From contig JAKGHH010000006.1 in NCBI GenBank assembly GCA_022828595.1, positions 15,682,499-15,746,498 on the forward strand: 64,000 nucleotides of DNA, given 5' to 3'. This stretch comes from Nelumbo lutea (Eukaryota > Streptophyta > Magnoliopsida > Proteales > Nelumbonaceae). Within the stretch, counting starts at the first letter, position 1; each line of letters starts with the position of its first letter. The notes under the pieces are model-generated. The model was not told the origin of the DNA. It searched no databases and saw nothing but the letters and a program-made list of their open reading frames with translations. A program made the translations under genes and the position numbers. Shown piece by piece: positions 1 to 10,429 of this stretch.

Positions 1-1096
1 AACATTCAATTTGACTCTACTGTCAAAACGTTTGACTTTGAGCAGAATTTGGATGAGCCCTGTGTTTATAGGAAGACTAGTGGGGACAAGGTTACGTTCT
101 TGGTTCTGTATGTAGACGACATTCTACTCATTGGGAATGATGTAGGAATGTTGACTACGGTGAAAGTGTGGATTTCACAACAATTCTCCATGAAAGATCT
201 TGGAGAAACCTTCCTATATACTAGGTCTTCGACTCTATAGAAATAAATCGAAGCGGATAATAGGATTATCCCAATCTGCTTACATTGACGAAATTTTCAA
301 AAGATACAGCATGGAGAACTCCAAGAAGGGAAATGTTCCTTTCCGGTACAGAGTCACTCTCTCCAAGAAGATGTCTCCCAAGACCTCTCAGGAGATTGAG
401 GGCATGAAGGACGTTCCCTATGCCTCAGCCGTAGGGAACATCATGTATGCCATGCTGTGCACTCATCCTGACATTGCTCAGGCAGTGAGTGTGGTAAGTA
501 GATTTCAGGCCAACCCAGGGCAGGAGCACTGGACTGTTGTGAAAAACATACTTGAGTACCTTCGAAGGACAAAAGAGTTTTGTCTGGTATTCGATGGTAT
601 CTCACTACAGATCTAGGGGTATATTGATTCCGATTTCCAATTGGATCCAGATGATAGAAAGTCTACATCTGGGTATGTTTTCATGATAGGATCGTGTACT
701 GTTTGATGGAAAAGCAGCAAACAGGGGTCCACGACAGACTCCACAACCGAAGCCGAATACATTGCCGCAAGTGAAGCTGCCAAGGAAGTCGTGTGGATGA
801 AGAAGTTCATTCATGAATTGGGAGTAGTCCCATCCAGTACATCACCCATCCCGTTGTTGTGTGACAACAATGGAGCGATTGCTCAGGCAAAGGAGCCACG
901 AGCCCACTCGAAGTCGAAGCACATCGAGAGGAAGTACCACGTACTATGGGAGATTGTTGGTAGAGGGGATGTCCCAATTCAGAAGGTAGCATCAACGGAG
1001 AATGTAGCAGACCCATTAACTAAGCCACTGACACAGAAAGTGTTTGAGAAACACGTGGAAAGTATGGGACTCCGGCTTGTACCAGATTGGACCTAA
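1..1096 (+). pseudogene. Ty1/copia pol fragment (reverse transcriptase and RNase H)
   Basis: This is the 3' third of a copia-type polyprotein, entering from outside the window. Positions 1-240 carry the RT catalytic box YVDDILL and the following DLGE motif. A frameshift near 200-240 moves the reading to the frame of 200-616, which has the RT thumb and connection (ILGLRLYR, YASAVGNIMYAM, HPDIAQAVSVVSRF). A stop near 615 and a TGA near 703 break the link to RNase H. RNase H resumes at about 660-1096 with TTEAEYIAA, the DNNGAI box, HIERKYH and the copia C-terminal VADPLTKPL. The order and the downstream PPT and LTR make the copia assignment firm. The copy cannot encode a functional enzyme. Confidence 0.93.
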
Positions 1097-1100
1097 GTGC

Positions 1101-1110
1101 AAGTGGGAGC
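1101..1110 (+). other. Polypurine tract of the copia element
   Basis: The purine-rich run AAGTGGGAG follows the pol stop codon by a few bases and directly precedes the TG of the LTR. This is the expected primer site for plus-strand DNA synthesis. Confidence 0.7.
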
Positions 1111-1825
1111 TGTTAGACAGTTGTATGCCCTTTGCTCCGATCAGATCTAGAAACCCTATCCACTTAGAGAGTCCATATCTAAATATGATTCAGATCTAGA
1201 AACCTCCTAATAAGATTAGGAGAAGGCTGATCTAATCTGCAGATAAGATAAGGGTTTACCCTTATCTTTTAAAGGAATTCTGATCCAAATATGATTTGGA
1301 TCAGCAACTCCTAATGGGATTAGGAGCTGATCCTTTTAAAGTTATAAAGGGAGGAGGGGGTGGTAGCCTTTAGGAGATATACATTCACATCCTCTTCAGA
1401 GCTGAAATCACAGAAGGAAGAATCAAGCAACCCTGCGAAATTCTTTCTTGTCGCCTCCTTCCTGCCGTTGCCTCACCTGCCAGTTCGATCTCCAGTTAAG
1501 TGGGAGAAATCAAGATTGGATCTTTATATCAATTTCTTGTGAAGGAACTGATAGAAAGTTGTGCTCGTGTCGTCCTACTAATTCTTGCGAAGGATTAGGT
1601 TCTTGTGAAGAACACTACTGATTTTGCTCCATCCTGCACTGCACCATCTTCAATGGGAGTAGTCTTTGAATTATTCCTTGGGCATGAACACCTTTGTTGG
1701 GAGATTATTTCTCCGTATCAAGTATATTCCTCTCCTATTGTGTTTGTTCTGATTTGGTTCGGTTCTTTGTTCAAAATTGATAAAAAAATATGATTTTTCC
1801 AAAATAGGGAATACGATTCCTAGTA
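1111..1825 (+). repeat. 3' LTR of the copia element
   Basis: The LTR begins TGTTAGACAG right after the PPT. It holds several inverted or repeated ATCAGATC/GATCTG and CTCCTAAT motifs and a TATA-like GTTATAAAGGGAGG near 1340-1353, followed by transcribed-type sequence. The 3' edge is not resolved because the matching 5' LTR lies outside the window; about 1825 is my estimate. The first bases resemble those of the unrelated-position LTR of element C (start at 30185 on the minus strand), suggesting related copia families. Confidence 0.65.
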
Positions 1826-1859
1826 GGATGGAGAGATTTTTTTTGAAATTCGCCAATTC

Positions 1860-2860
1860 TATTCCGCAAGATTCGGGCATACATACGATGGATATCTCTT
1901 CCCTTCATAGACTGCAACGTGGTCCCTCTGATAACCCATCCCCGTGGAGCCGCACCTTGCCAAAAAGCTGATCTTTGCACAAGAGGTCGTGGACGATCTC
2001 CCTCTTGTTGGGTGGTGACCCCCGCAATTCAAGAAGTACAATGGGACCTCAGACCCTAGTGAGCACCTTTAATGGTTCAAGGTGGTAATGATGCTACATG
2101 GATCGTCCGAAGGCCTCATGTGCAAAGTTTTCGTTGCGACACTGCAAAGGCCCAGACATGGTACGCCACCCTACCACCAGGGTCCATCACCACCTAGGAG
2201 AATGTTAAAGCTTGGTTTCTAGCGCAATCCACCACTAGCCAATGACATTGGAAGACCTCGGCCAGCCTAATGTAAGTGCGACAGAAAGAACGAGAAACGT
2301 TGAAGGACTACCTGACGTGGTTCAACACCAAGGCCTTCCAAGTCCAATGCTTGGATCAATCAGTAGTTGTAGCCACTATCATGAAGAAACTGTACTCGTC
2401 TAGGTATAACTTTTCCTTGTAAAAGAATCCCCATGCCACTTTGACCATGCTCATGACACATGTGCAGAAGTACATGAATGCCAAAGAAGCCTAGGTGCTA
2501 TGTAGACAAGGGGAGGAAGCTCGGTATGAGTGAAAGCGCCATGATCGAGATAACAAAAGGATAGACCGTGACGCCCAAAGGCTAGACTACCGTAGAGACC
2601 ACAGGCCGAGGACTCCACCACTGACGTACTACAACTTCACCCCACTCAATACGTCATGGACCGAGGTGCTGATGCAAATTCGTAACTGTAGCTTCATCCA
2701 ATGGGCAAAACAGATGAAGTCCCAAGGAAACAAGAGAAGTTGGGACAAATACTATAGCTTCCACTGAGACCATAACCATCAAACTAAGAATTGCTGCAAC
2801 CTCTGTCATCACTTGGAAGACCTCGTCCAACATGGTACCTCGACGGGTTTGTGGACATCA
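1860..2860 (+). pseudogene. gypsy-1 gag
   Basis: The translation, read through stops and shifts, matches a Retrotrans_gag protein. It has a conserved N-terminal stretch near 2030-2130 (QFKKYNGTSDPSEHL), the ETLKDYLTWFNTKAF segment near 2296-2340, and a C-terminal zinc-knuckle-like segment near 2740-2820 (KYYSFH, then DHNHQTKNC). TGA and TAG stops sit where R, Q or W codons stand in relatives (for example CAC-TGA-GAC near 2767). Gag would form the particle that packages element RNA; this copy cannot. Confidence 0.8.
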
Positions 2861-2869
2861 AGGAACAAA

Positions 2870-3435
2870 AACTGAGAGAAGAGCATGGCAACGCTGAAGT
2901 GCTCGTAGCCCGAGCCGCTTTGGTTAGGGTCATAGCCATCATCTCAGGAGGAATGGCCTTGGGAGGAAAGAATAGCTCAACCCGAATGGCTTATGCCCGG
3001 ATGCACCAGATTGACGACAGGGAGCTGAATAAACCAAAGTAGGACACCCCCATCACCTTTACCGGCAATGACCTTAGGGGGGTACAAGTGCTGCACAACA
3101 ATGCCCTAGTGGTATCAGTAGATATTGCCAACTTTGAAGTACGTCGGATCCTTGTGGACACGAGAAGATCGACAAATATCATCTTTGAGGAGGCATTCGA
3201 GAAGATCAGTATAAGGACGGAGCGCATTCAGTCGATTAACACCCCTTTGGTAGGCTTCTCTAGGGACTCACTAATACCGGAGGGGAAGATCACTCTACCT
3301 CTAATGATAGGCGATGACCTCAACACTAGCATGACCGTGGTGGATTTCATTGTCGTCCATATCCGATCCCCATACAACACTAAATGCGCTACGGGCTTCA
3401 GTCTCAACCTACCACCTAGTTGTGAAGTTTCATTA
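2870..3435 (+). pseudogene. gypsy-1 aspartic protease
   Basis: A readable stretch holds the typical Tat-lineage protease entry (TFTGNDLRGVQ), the NFEVRRILVDT strand and the NTPLVGFSRDSLIPEGKITL segment. The catalytic D(S/T)G is altered: the motif reads LVDTRRSTNIIF, with R in place of the glycine. The protease runs to an STYHLVVKF segment near 3400-3425 and then joins RNase H within about 20 bp, so RT is missing (see the findings). Confidence 0.85.
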
Positions 3436-3870
3436 TCGTCCACGTCCTATTCTCCACGTCGACGGTTCACCCAACCAATAAGCGAGCGGTGCTAGTTTTA
3501 TACTCCTCAAACTGGATGACATCGTTCTTGAGCACATATTGTGGTTTGAATTCAAGGCCTCAAACAATGAAGCAGAGTACAAATCCTTGATAGCCAGGAT
3601 CCACCTTGCATGGGATGTTGGGCAAAGTGAGTCAAATTCTTCAGCGAGTCCCAATTGGTGGTGAACCAAGTGAACATGCAGTTCGAGGCATGGGAACCTG
3701 CCATGGCGAACTATCTACAAAAGGTGTAGGAGCTCATCGAGCAGTTTGATCACTTTGCCATACAAAAAATATCTAGAGCCGAGAATGCCCGATATGACAC
3801 CTTATCTAAACTCGTAACCTCACTACCAATAGATCTTAAGAGCACAGTTCAGTTGGATACCTTAGCTTAG
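3436..3870 (+). pseudogene. gypsy-1 RNase H
   Basis: The domain begins with ILHVDGSPNQ near 3443-3473 and continues with ASNNEAEYKSLIARIHLA (3550-3605), the two blocks that hold the first catalytic acids of the gypsy second RNase H. A frameshift follows near 3620, then the VVNQVNMQFEAWEPAMANYL segment near 3658-3718. Several TAG stops stand at Q positions (for example GTG-TAG-GAG near 3725). Confidence 0.8.
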
Positions 3871-4079
3871 CCCAACATCTCCAAAACGGCTTTGGTAATC
3901 CTCCTGGTGTAGCAAGAGTTGTCATGAATGGACCCCATCATGCAATACTTATAGAATGGTACCCTGCCCAAGGATAGGAAAGAAGCAAAGAAGCTCACAA
4001 ACAGAGCAGATCGATACTGCCTCATCTGGGATCAACTATACCACAAATTGGTACCGCCTCATTTGGGATTAACTCTACT

Positions 4080-5137
4080 GCAGATTGCACACTCTGCCAT
4101 ACCTGAGGTGCCTCCCTCTAGCCAAAGCCAAGTATGTCCTTAGGGAAATACACGAAGGCATCTACGAAGCCCAATACAGTGCTCGAGCCTTGGCATTCAA
4201 AGCCCTCCAGCAATGCTACTTCTAGCCCATTGTGAAGTATGACGTAACCCAACTCGTCTGAAAGTGCAATCGCTATCAGAGGCACTCCAATATGCACCAC
4301 TAGCTAGCGGTCCCACTAACACCAATTCCTAGCCCGTGGCCATTTGCTTAGTGAGGTATGGACATCCTCGGAGCCTTTCCTACTTCACCAAGTGAGTTAA
4401 AGTCAAGCACTTAGCATGCATCACTGCCCAAAACGTTCAGGGCTTCCTATGGAGGAACATCATCTATCACTTCGACATCCCTTGGATGCTCATCACTAAC
4501 AACAATTTGTAGTTCATTGATAAGAAGTTTGAAGCCTTCTATGTTGAGCTAAGAATAGACCATCACACAATGTCGGTGCATTGACCCTAGAGCAATGAAT
4601 AGATCAAAGTGACCAACCGAACCCTATTGCACAACCTGAAGGCGAGGCTTGATAATGCCAAAGGCAAGTGGGTGAAAGAGTTTCTGAGCATTCTCTAGGC
4701 TTACCGCACCACATTGAGGACAACTACTAGAGGAACCTCATTCAGTATAGCATTCAAAGCCGAGGCAGTGACCCCAGCTGAGGTTGGATCCCCTACACTC
4801 CGAACTAAGCTATACAACGAAGAAGCGAATAATGAGGATCTATAGGCTGAGCTCAATCTAAGACTGAGCACATGTCAGGATGGCGGCACAATAGCAAAAG
4901 ATGGCCAAGTACTACGACGCCAAAGTCCACCAAAGAGAGTTCAAAATAGGGGACCTCATTCTTTGCAAAGTCATCGTACCTACACCAGGTGAAGGCAAGC
5001 TTAGACCCAACTGGGAGGGACTGTATAGAATAACAAGGGAACTTGATCCAACCTTTTACAAATTGGAAGACCTCAATGGCAAACCAATACCGAGGAGCTG
5101 GAACATCGAAAACTTGAGAATGTACTACAATAGCTAG
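4080..5137 (+). pseudogene. gypsy-1 integrase
   Basis: The N-terminal zinc region is decayed (KCNRYQ keeps one cysteine of CxxC). The core keeps MDILGAF near 4360. The second catalytic aspartate box reads LITNNN (D changed to N) near 4490-4505, and the third reads IKVTNR, with K where E is expected. The final 78 residues (4901-5137) are clean and hold the YYDAKVHQREFKIGDLILCK and NIENLRMYY segments that end Tat integrases. Stops between 4200 and 4860 are mostly TAG. Confidence 0.85.
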
Positions 5138-5139
5138 CA

Positions 5140-5500
5140 TTGACCCCTTATGACGGTCAAACCCTATACTTCGCATTCAAAATGAGTAACAAATTTTCTT
5201 CTATATTTGGTTGAGCAGACGTTGTTATTCTATCATCCCAACAAAAGAGCATAAGCTCTACAAGACTAGGTGCCACCGAGCTCCCCATAACATCGAGTGC
5301 TCAAAAGCACTTTGGCCAACACGACCCGAGGCAATATACCCGTAAGAGTTTCATAGGCAGGAGCCCGAGGTCACGAAAAAACCAAGGTGTACCTTACTTC
5401 GACTGGAGTGAAGAGCACAAACTAGAAGAAAAGAGATAAAAACACAAAAGTTTTCATTTTACTAATAAATAAAAAGTTCCATTCAAGGCATAAAAGCTTG
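5140..5500 (+). other. gypsy-1 spacer between pol and antisense ORF
   Basis: About 360 bp with no coding signal. It resembles the non-coding segment that follows integrase in element B (36540-37250), including a GAGCTCCCC-like stretch and repeated CTCGG/CCGAG motifs. Confidence 0.4.
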
Positions 5501-7436
5501 GCATACCGAGCTGAACATAAGTACAAAAAAAACTCATTCTTCAGTAGGGTGGTCCTCGATCTGGGGCTGGCTATCGACAGTCATGGCATCATTAATGGTC
5601 TTGACTGCTTTCCCCTAGTGTCACCATTCGGGCTCGAACGGGCCAAACTCCCACACCATGCTCGCCATCTTAGGAAACTAAGAAACCTTCCTTTTAGGAG
5701 TCGGTGGCATAGTCATCTAGCATGTTCTAGTAGGACGTTGATGCCTTGTACTCGAAGATGCCCTCCTCCTTCGCCTTAGCCTCTTCTAGCCCCTTCTTTA
5801 GTTGCTCATGGGTATTCTTGAGGTCATGGACACGACTCCACAACTTGAAAATGGTCTCATCCCTTTCGTCAGTCCCCCTCTTCAACTCAGAAATTTGGCC
5901 TTTAGTTGAGCATTCTCCACCTCCCTCACCTCATATACACGCTAGACACCGCACAAACGATCGAACAAATTGATGACTGAGCACACTGACTGTAACAAAA
6001 AATAAAGTTAGCCAAGACAAAGGAAGCTAAAAAGAAAAAGACCGAGGAGGGACTTATTGCCATGATCTGGTGCATGGTCAAACTCTCCAAGAAGCTATTG
6101 GTGTGATTGTCGACCTCCCTTCTGATCCTTGGGAGCATAACACATTAGGCCAGTTGCTCAGCCCCCTTGGTCTTTAATGTGCCAATTGATCAGATTGTTC
6201 AATGCGGCACATAGACATTAGCCACCTCATCGCCTTCAGCCAGAACCTGCCCTGAAGCATTCCCCCTTGGAGCAAAAGGCGGATTGTGCTACTAGATAGC
6301 TTCCTCAAAGTCCACTACAACCACCTCCTCGAATGACCTCGACCTCTTTGATTTCCAAATAGACTCCATAAAACAACATTGGTATCCGTGAAGCCTAACG
6401 ACACGGCCAAGGCCCTGATTGTTTAGGCCTTCCTTGTTGTTGTGGCCTACATACATCTAACACGATCCTCAACACTAGCCATATTTGAATTTTCACAAGA
6501 CAAACACATTGGTCAAGAAGTGGAACAAGTAAATGGGAGTAGGAGACAAGATAATCACAAGACAAACAGACAGGTCTGGATCTGATCACCCAAGGAGCGC
6601 ATCAGCCTGACACGGATCAGCATATCAGACAAAGTGTACTCCTTGGTGTGCACCCTCACTACCCTTCCTATGGCCATTATTTCATTTCTCGACAACTTGG
6701 CCTTGGTAGGGGCCTTGTTCTTTATTCAAGGGGCAACTAACTTAGAAGAGAATGACCAGCTATCTCAATGCTTGACAAAGAAGAAGCTTTCATTCCAGTG
6801 CTTGATCAAGTAGGGGGCTCCAACGAGCACCTTAGTGTTCGGTTGGGCAAACAAATAATAATAACCCTGTTGGTGCTTCTTCAAGTGGAGAAAGTACCTA
6901 AACACCTAAACATCAGTATGGTGATTTGTATGTCTCGAAGGGTGTAGTAGCAGAGTAGCCCAACCAAATACCTAAAAGAGTTTGGCATCAATTAGATGGG
7001 ATGGACACGATACCACCTTAACATAGTCACAACTCCTTGGTTTAAAGGGAACCTAAGATTGGCGATCATGTTGCGCTCATACATATAGATCTCACCTATC
7101 CCCTGACACCTTAACTTAAACTCCTAGGGGATGCTATATTCCTCCCAGATGCGAACCATCTCAGTCAAGGAAATACCACAAGGATCCAAGGTGAATTGTT
7201 CCCTAAACCTCCTCTCAAGCACTTGCTCTTCTTTCAATTTTACCTCAGCCTCACTTGCCTCTACATCGCCAACTTCTCCTTGGACCTCAGTCTCATCCTC
7301 CTCGTCGACCTCGGCCACATTGGTGTCAGTCTCAGGCATCCTATCCTTAGAAAATTTGGGCAAAGGACCACATTCACTCTCATCCCCTAAAACCAGTGAA
7401 CAAGGAAGAAAGTGAAGAGGATAAAGTCGAAGACAT
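5500..7436 (-). pseudogene. Antisense ORF of gypsy-1 (PF04195-like protein)
   Basis: On the strand opposite to pol, a protein starts at ATG 7436 with an S-rich start (MSSTLSSSLSSLFTGFRG). It goes through an acidic block (AEVDEEDETEV) at about 7330-7250 and then a domain with EEYSIP, YERNMIANLRFPL, MLRWYRV and LMPNSFRYLVGL (7140-6960). This pattern matches my knowledge of PF04195, 'putative gypsy type transposon'. Downstream to about 5500 the frame is broken but charged and Q/E-rich, as in the coiled-coil C-terminus of the homologue in element A. The function of this family is unknown. Several stops and shifts make this copy dead. Confidence 0.75.
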
Positions 7437-7561
7437 CTTATTGAAAAAAAAAAGAGCTTAGGTCACCTAAAGCAGCAAGCAAGGAATAAGTTTAAAGTGT
7501 TAGCCGAACTCCAAGGCACACTCCCTCTTAAAATGACAAAGTGAAATAGCTAGCCCTACTC

Positions 7562-7574
7562 CCTCCTTATATAG
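7562..7574 (-). promoter_or_regulatory. TATA-like box of the antisense ORF
   Basis: On the minus strand the sequence CTATATAAGGAGG lies about 130 bp before the antisense start at 7436. Elements A and B have a comparable box at a comparable distance, which supports a real promoter. Confidence 0.5.
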
Positions 7575-7774
7575 AGGTAGCCAACAATCCAGATCAAACG
7601 GGACCAACATCCCAGATGCAATGCCGCACTTCACATGTGTGATAACCTCAAGAAGACGAAACGGGCCCAATTCGTTCAAGCATTGACCAGCCAAAGAAAT
7701 TGAATTCTTTAGCCAAGGACTTAGTAGCTCTTCCACTCTATCGTGGTCGAGCACTAGACTCCTCAACTTTAGAA

Positions 7775-7786
7775 CTGGGGGAGTGG
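7775..7786 (+). other. gypsy-1 polypurine tract
   Basis: The run CTGGGGGAGTGG lies directly before the TG of the LTR. It resembles the PPT of A (GAGAGTGGGGGGCAAA on the minus strand) and of B (GAGGAGTGGGGGGCAAT). Confidence 0.65.
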
Positions 7787-8334
7787 TGTTTAGGTGGTGC
7801 CTAGGTTGGCCAAAGTCGCCATGTGTTAGTTTTCGTGGCCGACCTCCTTAGACCACGTCAGTACACCTTAACCTAACTGCATCATGAGAAGGCACACCGA
7901 GGGGGTAGAGTTCTACACAAATAAGGAGACATGCCTCGTAGAGGAAAGGGGAACCTCCTGGGAACCTTGGCAAACAACCTCATATTGACAACCCCACAAA
8001 CCTCATCCAACTACAACACGGATGTTCGGTAGTATAAGGGCATCTCCCCCTCAAGGTAAAGGACTTTGGACTCTCAACCTACTTCAACATCCCTTGCATT
8101 CACCATGGCCCAGACTAGTCTATTCTCCTCAGCTCATCTTGATCAATCTCCCATCTTCCTAACTGATTTAAGCGTTTGGGTGCCTACCTAGGGAATAACT
8201 CCTCGGGTCTTTAATCCTTTCTGTGCTTGTAGATTATCTCGGTACACGTCTTCATCCTTCCACCTTAGCTTCATCCAATTGGTAGGACCTATTTGACTAC
8301 GTCGTCCATTTGGAACGCCTTGGATCGAACAACA
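7787..8334 (+). repeat. gypsy-1 3' LTR
   Basis: Begins TGTTTAGGTG after the PPT and can be closed at GAACAACA, giving a TGTT...AACA pair and about 548 bp. A TATA-like TATAAGGGCATC lies near 8034-8045. The right edge is inferred from the terminal pattern only, since the partner LTR is missing. Confidence 0.55.
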
Positions 8335-8362
8335 TCAACTTATGAGTATTTTGGTTCTCTAC

Positions 8363-8491
8363 AACTCTGTTTGGAAGGAGTACAAATACAAATATGTACA
8401 ATATTAAATACATACAAAATATAAGGTTTTTGATTCTATGACTCAGTTTGTAATTTACATATTTGTATTTATACTCCTTCCAAACTGAGTT
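8363..8491. mobile_element. Short MITE with about 36-bp terminal inverted repeats
   Basis: The left end AACTCTGTTTGGAAGGAGTA... and the reverse complement of the right end AACTCAGTTTGGAAGGAGTA... match for about 36 bp with few differences, enclosing an AT-rich centre. Flanks are TAC and TAG, so a 3-bp duplication is possible but not exact. The superfamily is uncertain (Tourist-like is my best guess). Confidence 0.7.
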
Positions 8492-8882
8492 TAGGGGATG
8501 TTGGTTGTCCTCGCTCCCTTCGATACTTGTTGCAGCCTTTCCATCCACTCTCTTGCTAGCATTCCTATTGTTCCTTGACCAATTTTTGCAATTGATGAAT
8601 CAAAGTTTATATTAACTAGTCTGTCATTTGCTACGCTCTAATTTATTTGACTCATCAACAACCCAGTATGCTTGGGTATTGGGTCAAAACAAGCATATGC
8701 GCATGCAAACATAGTAATTCATGGGTATCCACAACCCAATATGCTAGGATATTAAAGTTACCGTTTTTTCACATGAGACCGTATGTACTAATACAAGCTT
8801 TGAATTGCATCCTCGATGGATGTCCTTCGAGCCACTTACATTCTGTTGTAGACCAAAGATTTTGTCGAGTTGAAGTGATTTA

Positions 8883-9154
8883 GGGTCGTTTTGGTTCATA
8901 ATTGGAATTGGAATCAAAATGATCTATTCCCATTTATTTGGTTCAGATAGATACTGGAATAGGAATTGAAATTAGTGGGGAAGGAATTTTATTCCCAAAA
9001 GAGAGGGAGAAAATGACAATTCCCTCGAATGGAAGAATGTCATTTTAGCAAAAATGAAAATAAGATTCTAATTCTGCCCAACCAAACAGTTGAAACCAGA
9101 ATGACCCATTCCAATACTGATTCAGATCCTTATTCCAGAAAACCAAATAAACCC
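8883..9154. mobile_element. MITE, Tourist-like
   Basis: The left end GGGTCGTTTTGGTTC and the reverse complement of the right end GGGTTTATTTGGTTTTC form imperfect inverted repeats. The interior repeats GGAATTGGAATCAA-like blocks. The flanks are TTA on the left and TTG on the right, one transition away from the 3-bp TWA duplication of PIF/Harbinger elements. Confidence 0.5.
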
Positions 9155-10241
9155 TTGGATTCATCACTCATAAATCATAATCGGGTATTGGGTTCCTTAT
9201 AGAATGCCATAATCAACAGCAGTACAGCACAGATGGAACTAAGTTCTTGAGAGGATACACTAGGTTAAGATAGATTCATCCAACCGGATTCGATGGGTTC
9301 AGACCAGCCTCGAGCTCCCTTGACAAAGTACCGTCCAATTGGAAAACTGTTGTGCCTACAGAAACAGACTCAGAAGTGCAAGGTGCAACTTGGGCTGGAT
9401 TAGTCCAAACCCAACCCAAAAAGTTGGGGACGATCCACCTTTATATTCTTGACATACTGATCCACTAGGTTCCAGGTCAGGTTGCATATTACTTATTCTG
9501 CCCATTTGTCTTCTTTAACTTTAGGGAATTTTAAGCATAAATCTTGGATGACGGAGAGGGGCTGTTACCCACATATCCCCACGTTTGGCACGGGAACGTT
9601 TCACAAGCATTCTGTTTCACAAGTTTGCTACAACAGAAGAAAATGCTAAATAATTGCATTTGGCAACTCATTTTTCAAAAAAAAATTGTTGTTGCAATGA
9701 TTAATTAGGGGATTCGGGAAAGGAGGTATTTTCTGGATTTGTCAAAACTGATGATTCTTGATAGTCTGATGATCTTGAATCACAAAGGTGATATTTTTTT
9801 ATTTTTGTCAGAAATCGATAAGATGGCAACGTGGTAAAATCCACCAGTCTAAAGCGAATGGCACACAAGCTTTATGGGCCTCTGTTACCGACAAATAATG
9901 GGCTATATTGCAAAGGGTAGGTCAATTAAAGCCTGGGCTCGAATGTCTACACGTCCATCCCATTTTCCAGTACCATCTACATGCCAAATGTAGCAGAATA
10001 ACAAATTCATCTTCCTTCTTTAACAGATTAGGTTACTCGTGCTTATGTTCGGGTCAGACAAAAATTGCTTGAGTATTATTACATTCTCTGTTAATTCTAT
10101 CCGCGAACTGTATGCCAAAAAATATTTATTTATCGTTTCATTATCTATTGGGCCTAGCATCAATCTAAGATTTCAAGCCCATAAAGCATGATCTGAAGCC
10201 CACAACCAAAGTCATATTCATAGGAACAAACGGACCACAAC
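9155..10241. other. Intergenic, no recognised feature
   Basis: About 1.1 kb without an extended reading frame, recognisable protein or clear repeat. It is AT-rich with short homopolymers. Confidence 0.5.
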
Positions 10242-10429
10242 TTAGGCTGCGTTTGGAAACAATGCAAATATGTAGAGTGTAAAATAGTTCATATAAATTA
10301 TAAAATTGGGTTAGTTTTGCATTGACAAATTTACCCTCTTACCAAACAGATTTTCAGTTGTAATGGATGCAAACATGAATTCCAATAAAGCATATTCTTT
10401 TTTTTTTTTTTATCAAAAGCCCACTTGAA

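Larger units (their letters stand above)
1860..8334 (+). mobile_element. gypsy-1: decayed Tat-type Ty3/gypsy element without 5' LTR
   Basis: Order on the plus strand is gag, protease, (RT missing), RNase H, integrase, then an antisense ORF, then a PPT and 3' LTR. This is the layout of plant Tat-lineage gypsy elements. The 5' LTR and leader are absent; the copia LTR lies directly upstream. Internal stops are numerous. A 5-bp target duplication cannot be tested because the left end is lost. Confidence 0.85.

Noticed and set aside
7131..7415. Serine-rich plus-strand frame
   Set aside because: Shadow of the acidic region of the gypsy-1 antisense ORF on the minus strand.
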